A DNA stretch of 24,979 bases, taken from the NCBI GenBank assembly GCA_025363575.1, contig JANYDM010000043.1, positions 1 through 24,979 on the forward strand, read 5' to 3'. The stretch is from Betaproteobacteria bacterium. Lineage in GTDB: Bacteria; Pseudomonadota; Gammaproteobacteria; Burkholderiales; SG8-41. Under the pieces are notes generated by a model. That model did no database searches. It saw nothing but the letters and a program-made list of their open reading frames with translations, and was not told the DNA's origin. A program made the position numbers and the translations under genes. Below, piece by piece: positions 7,737 to 15,288 of this stretch (positions are counted from its first letter, which is position 1; every line of letters begins with the position of its first letter).

Positions 7737-7905
7737 GATGCACCTTTGCCTATGCCGATAATGATAGCAATACGATAGCCGCTCGCCCGCTATTTGGATG
7801 TAGGACGGCGCCGCTTTACGGTCGCCGTGCTGCGATTTGCGCGAGGCGCTGCATTGCCAGGCGCCACGCATGAGCGGAAAATGCCGCCCTCTTCAAGGAA
7901 CAGGC

Positions 7906-9114
7906 ATGAGTTATCAGATTCTGGACACCGGCGCTGGCAAGCCGGTCAAGGCATGGACGCGCGGCGTGCCCGTGGAAGATGCCGCGCTCAAGCAGCTCAT
8001 TAATGTTGCCGCGCTGCCGTTCGTTTACAAGCACGTGGCAGCCATGCCCGACGTGCACTGGGGCATGGGCGCGACCGTCGGCAGCGTCATCGCCACTGAC
8101 GGCGCCATCATCCCCGCGGCAGTAGGCGTGGATATCGGCTGCGGCATGATGGCCGTGCGCCTGGACGGCGCGCGCGCCGAGCACCTGCCCGAGAGTCTCG
8201 CGCAGATTCGTTCCGCGATCGAGCACACGGTGCCGACCGGCTTCGAGAAGCACGCGCCGGCGCAGCAGAATGAAAAAGCAGCAGCCGAACTCTTCAAGTC
8301 CTTCCGCTGGCTGGAAGACAAGCATCCGAAAGCGTTCGCGCGGCGCAAGGACTCCACCGACAAAATCATTTCGTCGCAGTTCGGCTCGCTCGGCGGCGGC
8401 AACCACTTCATCGAACTCTGCATTGACGAGGCGGGCGAACTGTGGGTCATGCTGCATTCGGGCAGCCGCGGCATCGGCAATGTCATCGGCCAGTATTTCA
8501 TCGCGCTCGCGCGCGACGACATGCGCACGCATTTCATCAATCTGCCGGACAAGGACCTCGCTTATTTTCCGGAAGGCACCGAACATTTTGACGACTACGT
8601 GAAGGCCGTCAGCTGGGCGCAGGGCTACGCGCGCGCCAACCGCGACGAGATGATGCGGCGGATATTGATCGTGCTGCACAAGCATCTGCCGCCGTTCCGC
8701 GATCGCACCGAGGCGATCAACTGCCATCACAACTACGTCGAGCGCGAATTCCATTTCGGCAAGAATGTCTGGCTGACGCGCAAAGGCGCGGTGCGGGCGC
8801 GCGACGGCGATCTCGGCATTATTCCGGGCAGCATGGGAGCGCGCTCGTACATCGTGCGCGGCAAAGGCAACCCTGACAGCTTTCATTCCTGCTCGCACGG
8901 CGCAGGCCGCGCGATGTCGCGCACCGCGGCGAAAAAACGCTTCAGCCTGCGAGACCACATTGCAGCGACTGCGGGCATCGAATGCCGCAAGGACGCGGGC
9001 GTGATCGACGAAACGCCGGCGGCTTACAAGAGCATCGACGCGGTGATGGCGGCGCAAGATGACCTGGTCGAGATCGTGCACACGTTGAAACAGGTGATCT
9101 GCGTTAAAGGCTGA
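7906..9114 (+). CDS. rtcB: RNA-splicing ligase RtcB (3'-phosphate RNA ligase)
   Basis: The 402-residue protein aligns along its length with E. coli RtcB as I remember it: MPDVHWGMGATVGSVI, GVDIGCGMMAVR with metal-binding Cys79, GGGNHFIELCIDE, MLHSGSRGIGN, INCHHNYVEREFHFG, GIIPGSMGARSYIVRG, and SCSHGAGR, which carries the His guanylylated by GTP. It joins RNA 2',3'-cyclic phosphate or 3'-phosphate ends to 5'-OH ends with GTP and Mn2+, in tRNA splicing or RNA repair. The start at 7906 has AAGGA 7 bases upstream; an earlier in-frame ATG at 7837 adds unrelated residues. The usual partner RtcA and the sigma-54 regulator RtcR are not adjacent. It converges on the histidine kinase gene. Confidence 0.96.
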   Translation: MSYQILDTGAGKPVKAWTRGVPVEDAALKQLINVAALPFVYKHVAAMPDVHWGMGATVGSVIATDGAIIPAAVGVDIGCGMMAVRLDGARAEHLPESLAQIRSAIEHTVPTGFEKHAPAQQNEKAAAELFKSFRWLEDKHPKAFARRKDSTDKIISSQFGSLGGGNHFIELCIDEAGELWVMLHSGSRGIGNVIGQYFIALARDDMRTHFINLPDKDLAYFPEGTEHFDDYVKAVSWAQGYARANRDEMMRRILIVLHKHLPPFRDRTEAINCHHNYVEREFHFGKNVWLTRKGAVRARDGDLGIIPGSMGARSYIVRGKGNPDSFHSCSHGAGRAMSRTAAKKRFSLRDHIAATAGIECRKDAGVIDETPAAYKSIDAVMAAQDDLVEIVHTLKQVICVKG

Positions 9115-9142
9115 TGAAGGTTTTCGTCGCGCCGGCGGTTGG

Positions 9143-11332
9143 TCAGACCGCGGCCTGTCCGCTCTTGCGCCCCGCCTTAAACCGGGCCAGCAGTACGTTG
9201 AGCGTTGCGAAATCCGCCGGCTTGACGAGGTGCGCATCGAAGCCCGCCTCCATTGCGCGCCTGACATCGTCGGGCTGCCCATAGCCAGTCAGCGCGATGA
9301 GGCCGACGGGTGCACGCAACTGCCGGCGCACCTCGCGCGCAACTTCATAGCCGTCCATGCGCGGCATGCCAATGTCCACGATCGCGATCGCCGGCTTGTG
9401 CTTCAGAATTTCGCGCACGCCCGATTCGCCGTCGCTTGCCGCGCGCACGCGGTGGCCGTCGGCTTCGAGCAGCAGGCACAGTGATTCGCGCGCGTCGTCG
9501 CTGTCGTCGATGACGATGATGTCGAGCGGTTCGGCCGTCACCGCGTGCGGCGCGCCGGCAACCGGCCGGTCCGGCGCCGAAATCGCGGGCAGCCGCACGG
9601 TAAAGGTTGAGCCGGTCCCGAGTCCCCTGCTCGTCGCGCTCACAGTCCCATCGTGCATTTCCACGATCCGCTTCACCAGCGTCAGGCCGATGCCCAGGCC
9701 GCCGGCGCGGTGCAGGGACTTATTGGCTTGATAGAAAAGCCCGAAGATCGCCTCCTGGTCTTCGCTCTTCAATCCCTCGCCGCTATCCGCGATGCTCAAT
9801 ACGACCTGACCGGCTTCCTGTTGAGTTGAGATGTCGATCGTTCCGTTCGCGGGCGTATAGCTGACTGCGTTCGCGACCAGGTTCGCTACCGCCTGCTCGA
9901 GGCGGGAGCGGTCGCCGAACACGCGCGCAGCGCCGGCATTGCGCACTGCGATGCGATGAGCGTCCGCACGCCCGCTCGACTTGATGGCCGAGACTGCTGC
10001 GTCGACGATCTCGGCAAGGTCGACCGCGGATTTTTCAAGATGGATCTTGCCGGCGACCACGCGTCCGACTTCCAGCAGGTCGTCAACTAGCCGGTTGAGC
10101 TGTTCCGACTGTCTGATAATGATCGCCTGCGCCGCGGCCCGATTTTCGTCCGTAGTCGAAGACCGGTTCAGCAGTGAAGCGGCGTTGCGCACCGCGCTCA
10201 AAGGATTGCGCAGTTCGTGCCCTAGCATTGCCAGAAACTCGTCCTTGGCGCGGTCCGCCGCCATCAGTGTCGCCTGTTCGCAGTCGATGGCGAGCTGGCG
10301 GTCGCGCACTGCCTGCGCCGATTCCGCGAGCGCATTCGCCACCGCCCGCACTTCGCGGATGCCGGAATGCGCGGCGAGCTGCACCGGCACATTGTCGCGG
10401 CCGATCAAGCGCGCCGCGGCGGCGAGCGCGACGACCGGCGCGGCGATTTGCGCGCCCGACCAGAATGCGAACAGGACAGTGAGCGCAATCGCGATCATTG
10501 CACCGATACCGATCAGCCAGGCCGCGCGATACGCCGCGGCGTTGACTTCCCCTTCCGGCACGGCCAGGCCGACGCTCCAGCCTGTCAGCGACGAAGTTCG
10601 ATACGCGGTGAACGACTCCAGGCCCTCGAGGGTCAGGCCCAGGTACCAGCCTTCAGGACCTTGCGCCAGGGCATCCACGAATGCCTTGGATGACATGTCC
10701 GTCGGCGAACGCGGCGGCACTCGCGCGATGAAATGACCGGAGCGGTCGACGAGCCCGCTGACCCACGTCGGCTTGAGATTGCGCGTGCGGATCAAACGTT
10801 CAAACGCTACGGGCTTGATGACCGCCGTCAGCAAGTAATGAGTGGCGCCATCGCGCACGATGGGCACGCGCAGCGGAATACCGTATTGCCTGGTCTGGCG
10901 CCCGATCGCGATATTGCCGATCGCAGGCTGGCCCGTTGTTACGGCTCGCTTCGCGCTATCAAGGTCGGAAAGGAACGTTCCCTTCGCCCCCGCGGAGTTT
11001 GCAGTGTTGACAAGCACCTCGCCGGTGGCCAGGGCCAGCGTAATATTCAGCCAGTCGTCCTGCGATGTCAGGATCCGCACCGCCTCCTCGTGAAAACCGT
11101 TGAAGTTTTTAACGTCGAGAGCCCGCGACGTTGCCAGCGCGCGCAATGTGAGGATTTGTCCCGCGATCACCTCGTCGACGGCCGTCATGAACGACCGGTT
11201 CTGGTCGAGCACGCCGCGCCGGAATGTGTCCTGCTCCTGCCTGACCAGCAGAAAAGCGAGGATGGCGGCGAGCAGGATGGACGGCAAGACCGCGCCCATG
11301 CCGAATTGAATAAGCTTGGTTCGTATTCTCAT
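9143..11332 (-). CDS. Hybrid sensor histidine kinase with C-terminal receiver
   Basis: The 729-residue membrane protein has a TM helix at about 10-30, a periplasmic sensor region of about 240 residues (Cache-like by position and pattern), and a second TM at about 270-292. These are followed by a HAMP-like linker, HisKA with His372 in [12 protein letters not shown], and HATPase with N, G1 and G2 boxes ([38 protein letters not shown]). A receiver domain follows with Asp653 in [12 protein letters not shown] and the IDDSDD acidic pocket. It should autophosphorylate on His372 and pass phosphate to its own receiver or to the divergently encoded LuxR-type regulator. The ligand is not evident. ATG 11332 gives a proper n-region and first TM, although the ribosome site is weak. 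Confidence 0.93.
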   Translation of the reverse strand: MRIRTKLIQFGMGAVLPSILLAAILAFLLVRQEQDTFRRGVLDQNRSFMTAVDEVIAGQILTLRALATSRALDVKNFNGFHEEAVRILTSQDDWLNITLALATGEVLVNTANSAGAKGTFLSDLDSAKRAVTTGQPAIGNIAIGRQTRQYGIPLRVPIVRDGATHYLLTAVIKPVAFERLIRTRNLKPTWVSGLVDRSGHFIARVPPRSPTDMSSKAFVDALAQGPEGWYLGLTLEGLESFTAYRTSSLTGWSVGLAVPEGEVNAAAYRAAWLIGIGAMIAIALTVLFAFWSGAQIAAPVVALAAAARLIGRDNVPVQLAAHSGIREVRAVANALAESAQAVRDRQLAIDCEQATLMAADRAKDEFLAMLGHELRNPLSAVRNAASLLNRSSTTDENRAAAQAIIIRQSEQLNRLVDDLLEVGRVVAGKIHLEKSAVDLAEIVDAAVSAIKSSGRADAHRIAVRNAGAARVFGDRSRLEQAVANLVANAVSYTPANGTIDISTQQEAGQVVLSIADSGEGLKSEDQEAIFGLFYQANKSLHRAGGLGIGLTLVKRIVEMHDGTVSATSRGLGTGSTFTVRLPAISAPDRPVAGAPHAVTAEPLDIIVIDDSDDARESLCLLLEADGHRVRAASDGESGVREILKHKPAIAIVDIGMPRMDGYEVAREVRRQLRAPVGLIALTGYGQPDDVRRAMEAGFDAHLVKPADFATLNVLLARFKAGRKSGQAAV

Positions 11333-11382
11333 TGTTATGACTTCAGCCGCACATTAAGGGCGGGCGCAATAATCGTCAAGCA

Positions 11383-11441
11383 CGTAACAAGTTACGCGCC
11401 GGGTCAGCGGCAAGGGAATATAATGTTTTGTAATATTTACA
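11383..11441. promoter_or_regulatory. Divergent kinase/regulator control region with two palindromes
   Basis: The 161-base spacer between the kinase and regulator starts contains two perfect inverted repeats: CGTAAC-AA-GTTACG (11383-11396) and TGTAA-TAT-TTACA (11429-11441). A TATAAT hexamer at 11419-11424 faces the regulator gene, but a matching -35 is not clear. This placement fits an operator for the adjacent LuxR-family regulator, or for an outside dimeric regulator. Binding is inferred from symmetry only. Confidence 0.5.
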
Positions 11442-11493
11442 GGCTCTGCGGCGACGGCGATGATCCGGCGGCCCCTATTCAAGAGGACTATGC

Positions 11494-12126
11494 GTGAAAC
11501 GTATTCTGATCGCCGATGATCACCAGATCGTACGGGCCGGCCTTAAAGACCTTCTGTCGCAGGACGCGACCCTGACGGTCGCGGGCGAAGCCTCGTCGGG
11601 CGAAGAAACAATCAAGATGGTGCGCGAGCAAGAGTGGGACGCCGTGCTTCTGGACATTTCGATGCGCGACATGAACGGCGTCGATACGCTCAAGCAGATA
11701 AGGCGCAGAAAGCCCAACCTGCCGGTGCTCATCCTGACCATGCACCCCGAGGCGCAGTTTGCGATAAACCTGCTGCGTGCCGGCGCCAATGGCTATGTAT
11801 CCAAGGAGAGCGCGCCGGAACAGCTGCTCGACGCGATCCGCACTGTGCTGGACGGCCGCCGCTATGTGAGCCCCGCGCTCGGCGACCTGCTCGCGCAGGG
11901 CCTCACCGGCGATGCGACAAAAGTCCCGCATACCGATTTGTCCGAACGCGAATTCCAGGTATTTTGCAAACTCGCCGCCGGTCAGGCTGTGGCCGACATT
12001 GCGGCCGACCTGTTCCTGAGCGTCAAGACCGTGAGCACGTACCGCGCGCGCGTACTGGAAGCGATGAGCATGAAGACGAATGCGCAGCTCACTCACTACG
12101 CAATGAAGCACGGCCTCATTACGTGA
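11494..12126 (+). CDS. LuxR/NarL-family response regulator
   Basis: The 210-residue protein has an N-terminal receiver with acidic pocket Asp8-Asp9 and phospho-acceptor Asp54 (DAVLLDISM), the conserved Thr in LILTMH, and Lys in GYVSKESAPEQLLDAI. A C-terminal LuxR helix-turn-helix follows from about residue 150 (LSEREFQVFCKLAAGQAVADIA, VKTVSTYRARVLEAM). Phosphorylation would switch on DNA binding. The start is GTG 11494, with AGAGGA at 11482-11487, 6 bases away; an ATG at 11490 is in another frame. It is divergent from a hybrid kinase, its likely partner, and 3 bases upstream of a possible barrel protein, so the two downstream genes are cotranscribed. Confidence 0.94.
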   Translation: MKRILIADDHQIVRAGLKDLLSQDATLTVAGEASSGEETIKMVREQEWDAVLLDISMRDMNGVDTLKQIRRRKPNLPVLILTMHPEAQFAINLLRAGANGYVSKESAPEQLLDAIRTVLDGRRYVSPALGDLLAQGLTGDATKVPHTDLSEREFQVFCKLAAGQAVADIAADLFLSVKTVSTYRARVLEAMSMKTNAQLTHYAMKHGLIT

Positions 12127-12129
12127 CCG

Positions 12130-12819
12130 GTGAGCGACGGCGTGGCGGACGTCAGATTTCCTTATTTTTGCTTCGTCCGGTTCGATCTCGCGAATAAGGA
12201 GTTCGACCACCAGTTCAACCGGCACTACGACGCGCACATACAGGAGCTCGCGGACAAGCCGGGCTACTCCACCGCATGGCGCACGCAGGAACTGCGCAGC
12301 GCCGCTAATGCCGGAGTCATGGAGCAGGAATACCAGCAGATCTATGCGATCAGCGATCCGGCGCTGTTCAAGTCTTTCCCGCAGAATCCGCCGCCGCCTG
12401 TCACCGAACACGAACCGTGGCGGCGCGATCTGGGCAATTGGGGCCGCGTTTTCTACCGCGCGCTGGCGCTGCTCGAACACGATGCGCGCGACGGCCGCTG
12501 CTGGGCGCGCTGCGAGTACAACTTTCGCGGCGCGGCCGCCGGGCAGGCAGATTTTCAGTCCGCGTCTGCGCGGCACGTGCAGCGCATCATCAGTGAATTG
12601 CCCGGCGTCCACCGCGCGTGGCAATTGCAGCACGTGCCGCACCCCGCCCAGATCGGACCCGACCCGGCGGGCAACTACATGCATCTCTATGAAGTCGACG
12701 CGCCGGAGAATTTCTTCGATCCCGGCCTCGATGAGGAACGGCTGCCGCTGGCGGCCGGACAGGAATTCGCGGGCCGGCATTTCGCGCGGATCTTGCTCAA
12801 AGCCAAGCCGCGAAACTGA
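12130..12819 (+). CDS. Hypothetical protein, possibly dimeric alpha/beta-barrel (EthD-like) fold
   Basis: The 229-residue soluble protein shows two similar halves. Each has a strand-helix pattern with aromatic and His residues: PYFCFVRFDLANKEFDHQFNRHYDAHI at the N-terminus and CWARCEYNFRG followed by FQSASARHVQRIISELPGVHRAW in the second half. This resembles a tandem dimeric alpha/beta-barrel (EthD or DUF type), which I state as a guess. Starts at GTG 12130 and GTG 12142 are both possible. The second has GGTGAG 8 bases upstream; the first is closest to the regulator stop. Translation is probably coupled to the response regulator, so the protein may belong to its regulon or output. Confidence 0.65.
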   Translation: MSDGVADVRFPYFCFVRFDLANKEFDHQFNRHYDAHIQELADKPGYSTAWRTQELRSAANAGVMEQEYQQIYAISDPALFKSFPQNPPPPVTEHEPWRRDLGNWGRVFYRALALLEHDARDGRCWARCEYNFRGAAAGQADFQSASARHVQRIISELPGVHRAWQLQHVPHPAQIGPDPAGNYMHLYEVDAPENFFDPGLDEERLPLAAGQEFAGRHFARILLKAKPRN

Positions 12820-12900
12820 TGTTGCCGTCGCGGGCGAAGTAACCGCGGTGAATTGATCTGGCGTCAAAGCCGCGGGGCCGGAAATAAAACAGGGGGGAAC

Positions 12901-13077
12901 ATGGACGAGAGAAAAATACTGCATCGACGCGCGATGCAACGCGCAGGCCGTGGCCCATTGCCAGCCGCGCTCGCGCTCGTCTGCCTGGTGGGGGCGGTTG
13001 CTCCGCTAACGCGCAGGACATGGTCGCTCAACAATCGCCCGGCCCGGCGGGCGCCGACCGCTGAAGCAAATATTTAA
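12901..13077 (+). CDS. Very small exported or degenerate peptide gene
   Basis: A strong ribosome site (CAGGGGGGAAC) precedes ATG 12901. The 58-residue product begins like a signal peptide (RGPLPAALALVCLVGAVAP) and then becomes arginine-rich. In the -1 frame the sequence instead reads CSANAQDMVAQQ up to a stop 19 codons after the junction. One extra G in the GGTGGGGGCGG run would give LVCLVGGGCSANAQD, a credible lipoprotein or signal cleavage site. Either this is a short secreted peptide with an indel, or the remnant of a lost exported protein. The 180 bases after it hold no gene that I can support, only the terminator of the next minus-strand genes. Confidence 0.4.
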   Translation: MDERKILHRRAMQRAGRGPLPAALALVCLVGAVAPLTRRTWSLNNRPARRAPTAEANI

Positions 13078-13215
13078 ACTTAGCGAGTACGCCGAACTCA
13101 CGGACTGCAGGATTTTTTGGGGCCGTCGGGATTAGGTCGCGTTCGCGAATCTCGTGCGCAACGCGTAATCAGGAAAGCGGTAATGCGGACCGCCACACGC
13201 CGCAGCAAGTTTTTC

Positions 13216-13250
13216 TAAAAAGCCGCGGAAGCCTGCAGGCGCGCCGGCTT
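13216..13250 (-). terminator. Probable rho-independent terminator of the small minus-strand gene pair
   Basis: On the minus strand AGCCGGCG (from 13249) can pair with CGCGGCT ending at 13221, with one bulge, and is followed by TTTTT. The loop contains the perfect palindrome GCCTGCAGGC (13231-13240). It lies about 10 bases after the stop at 13259. Confidence 0.45.
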
Positions 13251-13258
13251 AAGCTCGC

Positions 13259-13456
13259 TCAGCGGCTCTCTACTACCGGCTGTGCGCCCATTTGCCGCAG
13301 CGAAGCCGCAAGCACGAATGGATCAGAGGTGTTCCGCACAATGGTGAGCGGCTGTGTTTCGCCGCGCACTTCCCTCCCCGCGAGCGATTTCGAAATGCCG
13401 GCGACGGCACTCAAGCAGCCGACGACCAGCAGCACGCTAGTCAGCAAGACCTTCAT
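13259..13456 (-). CDS. Small putative lipoprotein, unknown function
   Basis: The 65-residue protein starts at ATG 13456 behind a GGAGG ribosome site 6 bases away, so it is very probably translated. It opens with a short hydrophobic leader, MKVLLTSVLLVVGC, in which VVGC at residues 11-14 fits a lipobox. The mature part of about 50 residues is polar (REVRGETQPLTIVRNTSDPF, then LAASLRQMGAQPVVESR). It would be anchored in the inner or outer membrane. Its start overlaps the end of the next small gene upstream by 20 bases in another frame, which implies coupled translation. No family was recognised. Confidence 0.6.
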   Translation of the reverse strand: MKVLLTSVLLVVGCLSAVAGISKSLAGREVRGETQPLTIVRNTSDPFVLAASLRQMGAQPVVESR

Positions 13457-13613
13457 GGCTCGCCTCCAGGCCCGACCATGCTGCGCGCACTTCTTCGTCG
13501 TCGCAAACGAATTCTTCGACGTCCGGCAGCTCGAATGAACTGGCGAGTTTTTCGAATTCGAATGCGTGGAAAGGTTTTTTCCGTGCGGTCATCTGATGTG
13601 AGCGTATTTGCAT
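13437..13613 (-). CDS. 58-residue acidic hypothetical protein overlapping the small lipoprotein gene
   Basis: This frame from ATG 13613 is preceded by AGGGGA 6 bases upstream and encodes MQIRSHQMTARKKPFHAFEF, then a strongly acidic C-terminal half (LPDVEEFVCDDEEVRAAWSGLE) ending at TAG 13437. It is too short for usual length cut-offs. Support comes from the good ribosome site, the overlap of its 3' end with the next gene's start, and the protein-like amphipathic pattern. A basic N-terminal stretch followed by an acidic tail suggests a small soluble adaptor or regulator, but this is conjecture. Confidence 0.5.
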   Translation of the reverse strand: MQIRSHQMTARKKPFHAFEFEKLASSFELPDVEEFVCDDEEVRAAWSGLEASHEGLAD

Positions 13614-13762
13614 AATAGTCCCCTATCTCGTTGATGGCGACGTCATAGTGAGTGAAAACAGCCGCGGCTCACATCGGAAACTTTCTTGTTTTCTTGTAGG
13701 ACGGCTGGAAATCCACGTAACAAAACGTGTCTGAATCCGTCTGGCAGGTTATGACATGTGAC

Positions 13763-14155
13763 TTAAGTCCGCCCCGCGCGCCGGCAGGCGATTTTCCACA
13801 GCATTTCGCCGGCCGTGCCGGGCACGAACAAGAGCCATTGGGCAGGCTCGTCGACGACGAGGACTACTTCGCCCTGCCCCATTGGTTCTGAATACATGAC
13901 AATGGATAGAGCGCGCAAAGCGCCTTCCTGGCAGTCGAACTGATAGCTGCGCTTGACGGATTTGTACGGATGGGCGGCGTCGGGAACGAGCTTGTAATCG
14001 CTCAACTCCATCATTGTCGACCGGTCGCCCGTGCGCAGGACGGTGGCGGGATCGACGTAGACATTCGCGGCCGCGCTTGCATTGGCCATGACCCAGTCTG
14101 CCGCGGCGGCGCCGCTCGTCGCGGCAAGCGCGCAGGCCACCATGGCATTGCGCAT
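13763..14155 (-). CDS. Exported protein with surface-adhesin protein E-like domain
   Basis: The 130-residue protein begins with a Sec signal peptide (MRNAMVACALAATSGAAAADW), which selects ATG 14155 over an upstream GTG at 14182 that overlaps the previous stop. The mature part follows the pattern of the small adhesin-E domain found across Beta- and Gammaproteobacteria: a Trp near the start, VYVDPATVLRTGD, ELSDYKLVPDAAHPYKSVKRSYQFDC and a matching later Cys. It is a beta-rich periplasmic or surface protein of unknown role in most bacteria; the adhesin name comes from Haemophilus. It lies 10 bases after the Bug receptor and may share its transcript. Confidence 0.7.
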   Translation of the reverse strand: MRNAMVACALAATSGAAAADWVMANASAAANVYVDPATVLRTGDRSTMMELSDYKLVPDAAHPYKSVKRSYQFDCQEGALRALSIVMYSEPMGQGEVVLVVDEPAQWLLFVPGTAGEMLWKIACRRAGRT

Positions 14156-14165
14156 GAGCGGACGC

Positions 14166-15131
14166 TTATTCGATTTTGACACCGGCTGTACGCGCGACCT
14201 TGCCCCACTTCACGATATCGGCGCGGGTACGCTCGGCGAGCAGCTCCGGTGGCCCGCCGGCGGGTACGCCGCCCTGTGCCAGCAGACGCTCTTTGAGGTC
14301 CTGCGCCGCGAGCGCTTTTTGCGCTTCCGCATTGAACTTGACGACAATGTCGTGCGCAGTGCCCGCGGGCATCATGACGCCGAACCAGCTATCGGCCTCG
14401 AACCCCGCCAGCGATTCTTTGATCGCGGGCACCTCGGGCAGCACGGGCGAACGCTTGCTCGACGCGACGCCGATTGCGCGCAGCCGCCCGCTTTTGACGT
14501 GCGGCAACGACGAGGGAATGCTGTCGAAAAAGAGCTGCACATTGCCTGGCAGCAGATCGAGCAGCCCCGGCGCGCTGCCTTTATAGGGCACATGCAGCGC
14601 AGTGAAACCGCCCATTTGTTTCAGCATTTCCTGCTCGAGATGCGATAGCGTGCCCTGCCCTTGCGACGCGAAGGCAAGCTCGCCGGGGCGCGCCTTGCCG
14701 AGTGCAATGACCTCCTTCACGGTTTTCGCCGGCAGCGAGGGATGGATGACGAGGATATGCGGCACGTTACCCGCCAGCACGACCGGCACCAGATCGCGTT
14801 CGAGATCGTAGCCGAGCTTGCTGTAAGTGCTCATGCCGATGGCAACGGTCGTCACCGGCACCATCACGGCGGTATAACCGTCAGGGGCGGATTTCGCGGC
14901 GATCTCGACGCCCAGATTACCGCCGGCGCCCGGACGATTATCGACGATGATGGTCTGGCCCCATGCCTCGGTGAGCTTCTGGCCGAGCATGCGCGCGAGC
15001 ATATCCGCCGCACCCGACGGCGGGAACGGCACGATGATGCGCACCGGCTTGGCCGGATAGCTTTGCGCGCCGGCGCCGGCGGCGCCCAGCGCGAGAACAA
15101 TCGCGATGACCCGGGCGATTCTGTTGCTCAC
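14166..15131 (-). CDS. Bug/TctC-family periplasmic substrate-binding protein
   Basis: This is the third Bug receptor in the window, about 321 residues with a clear signal peptide (SNRIARVIAIVLALGAAGAGAQ). Family marks are SYPAKPVRIIVPFPPSG, IIVDNRPGAGGNLG, APDGYTAVM, VPYKGSAPGLLDLLPGNV and the C-terminal TAGVKIE. I prefer GTG 15131 because a GGAG lies 7 bases upstream; ATG 15143, four codons earlier, has no ribosome site. The gene is divergent from a cytosine-deaminase-like amidohydrolase 157 bases away, so its ligand may be that enzyme's substrate or a related cyclic amide or carboxylate. Transport subunits are absent. Confidence 0.92.
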   Translation of the reverse strand: MSNRIARVIAIVLALGAAGAGAQSYPAKPVRIIVPFPPSGAADMLARMLGQKLTEAWGQTIIVDNRPGAGGNLGVEIAAKSAPDGYTAVMVPVTTVAIGMSTYSKLGYDLERDLVPVVLAGNVPHILVIHPSLPAKTVKEVIALGKARPGELAFASQGQGTLSHLEQEMLKQMGGFTALHVPYKGSAPGLLDLLPGNVQLFFDSIPSSLPHVKSGRLRAIGVASSKRSPVLPEVPAIKESLAGFEADSWFGVMMPAGTAHDIVVKFNAEAQKALAAQDLKERLLAQGGVPAGGPPELLAERTRADIVKWGKVARTAGVKIE

Positions 15132-15288
15132 TGTCGGCTCCATTCAAGAATAGCGGCGATGCGACGACGCTGCCTACAATATCCCAATGCGTATGCGCCC
15201 GCCATAGCCGCCCCGCAAAATGGCAGCCGGGGCCAAAACAGTGCGGCTGACGTAAACTAACGGTTCGCTCTTGCAGAAAGGCAACGAC

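Noticed and set aside
7906..9114. Sigma-54-controlled RNA-repair operon (rtcR-rtcBA)
   Set aside because: No RtcA or RtcR gene is adjacent, and I saw no -24/-12 element in the spacer before rtcB.
7816..9282. Long open frame (488 codons) on the minus strand opposite rtcB
   Set aside because: It lies antisense to a clear RtcB gene, is rich in Arg, Ala and His, has no ribosome site or family pattern, and is a by-product of GC-rich codon bias.
11488..12939. Long minus-strand open frame (483 codons) opposite the response regulator and its neighbour
   Set aside because: It is antisense to two well-supported genes, and its predicted protein has no recognisable domain and skewed composition.
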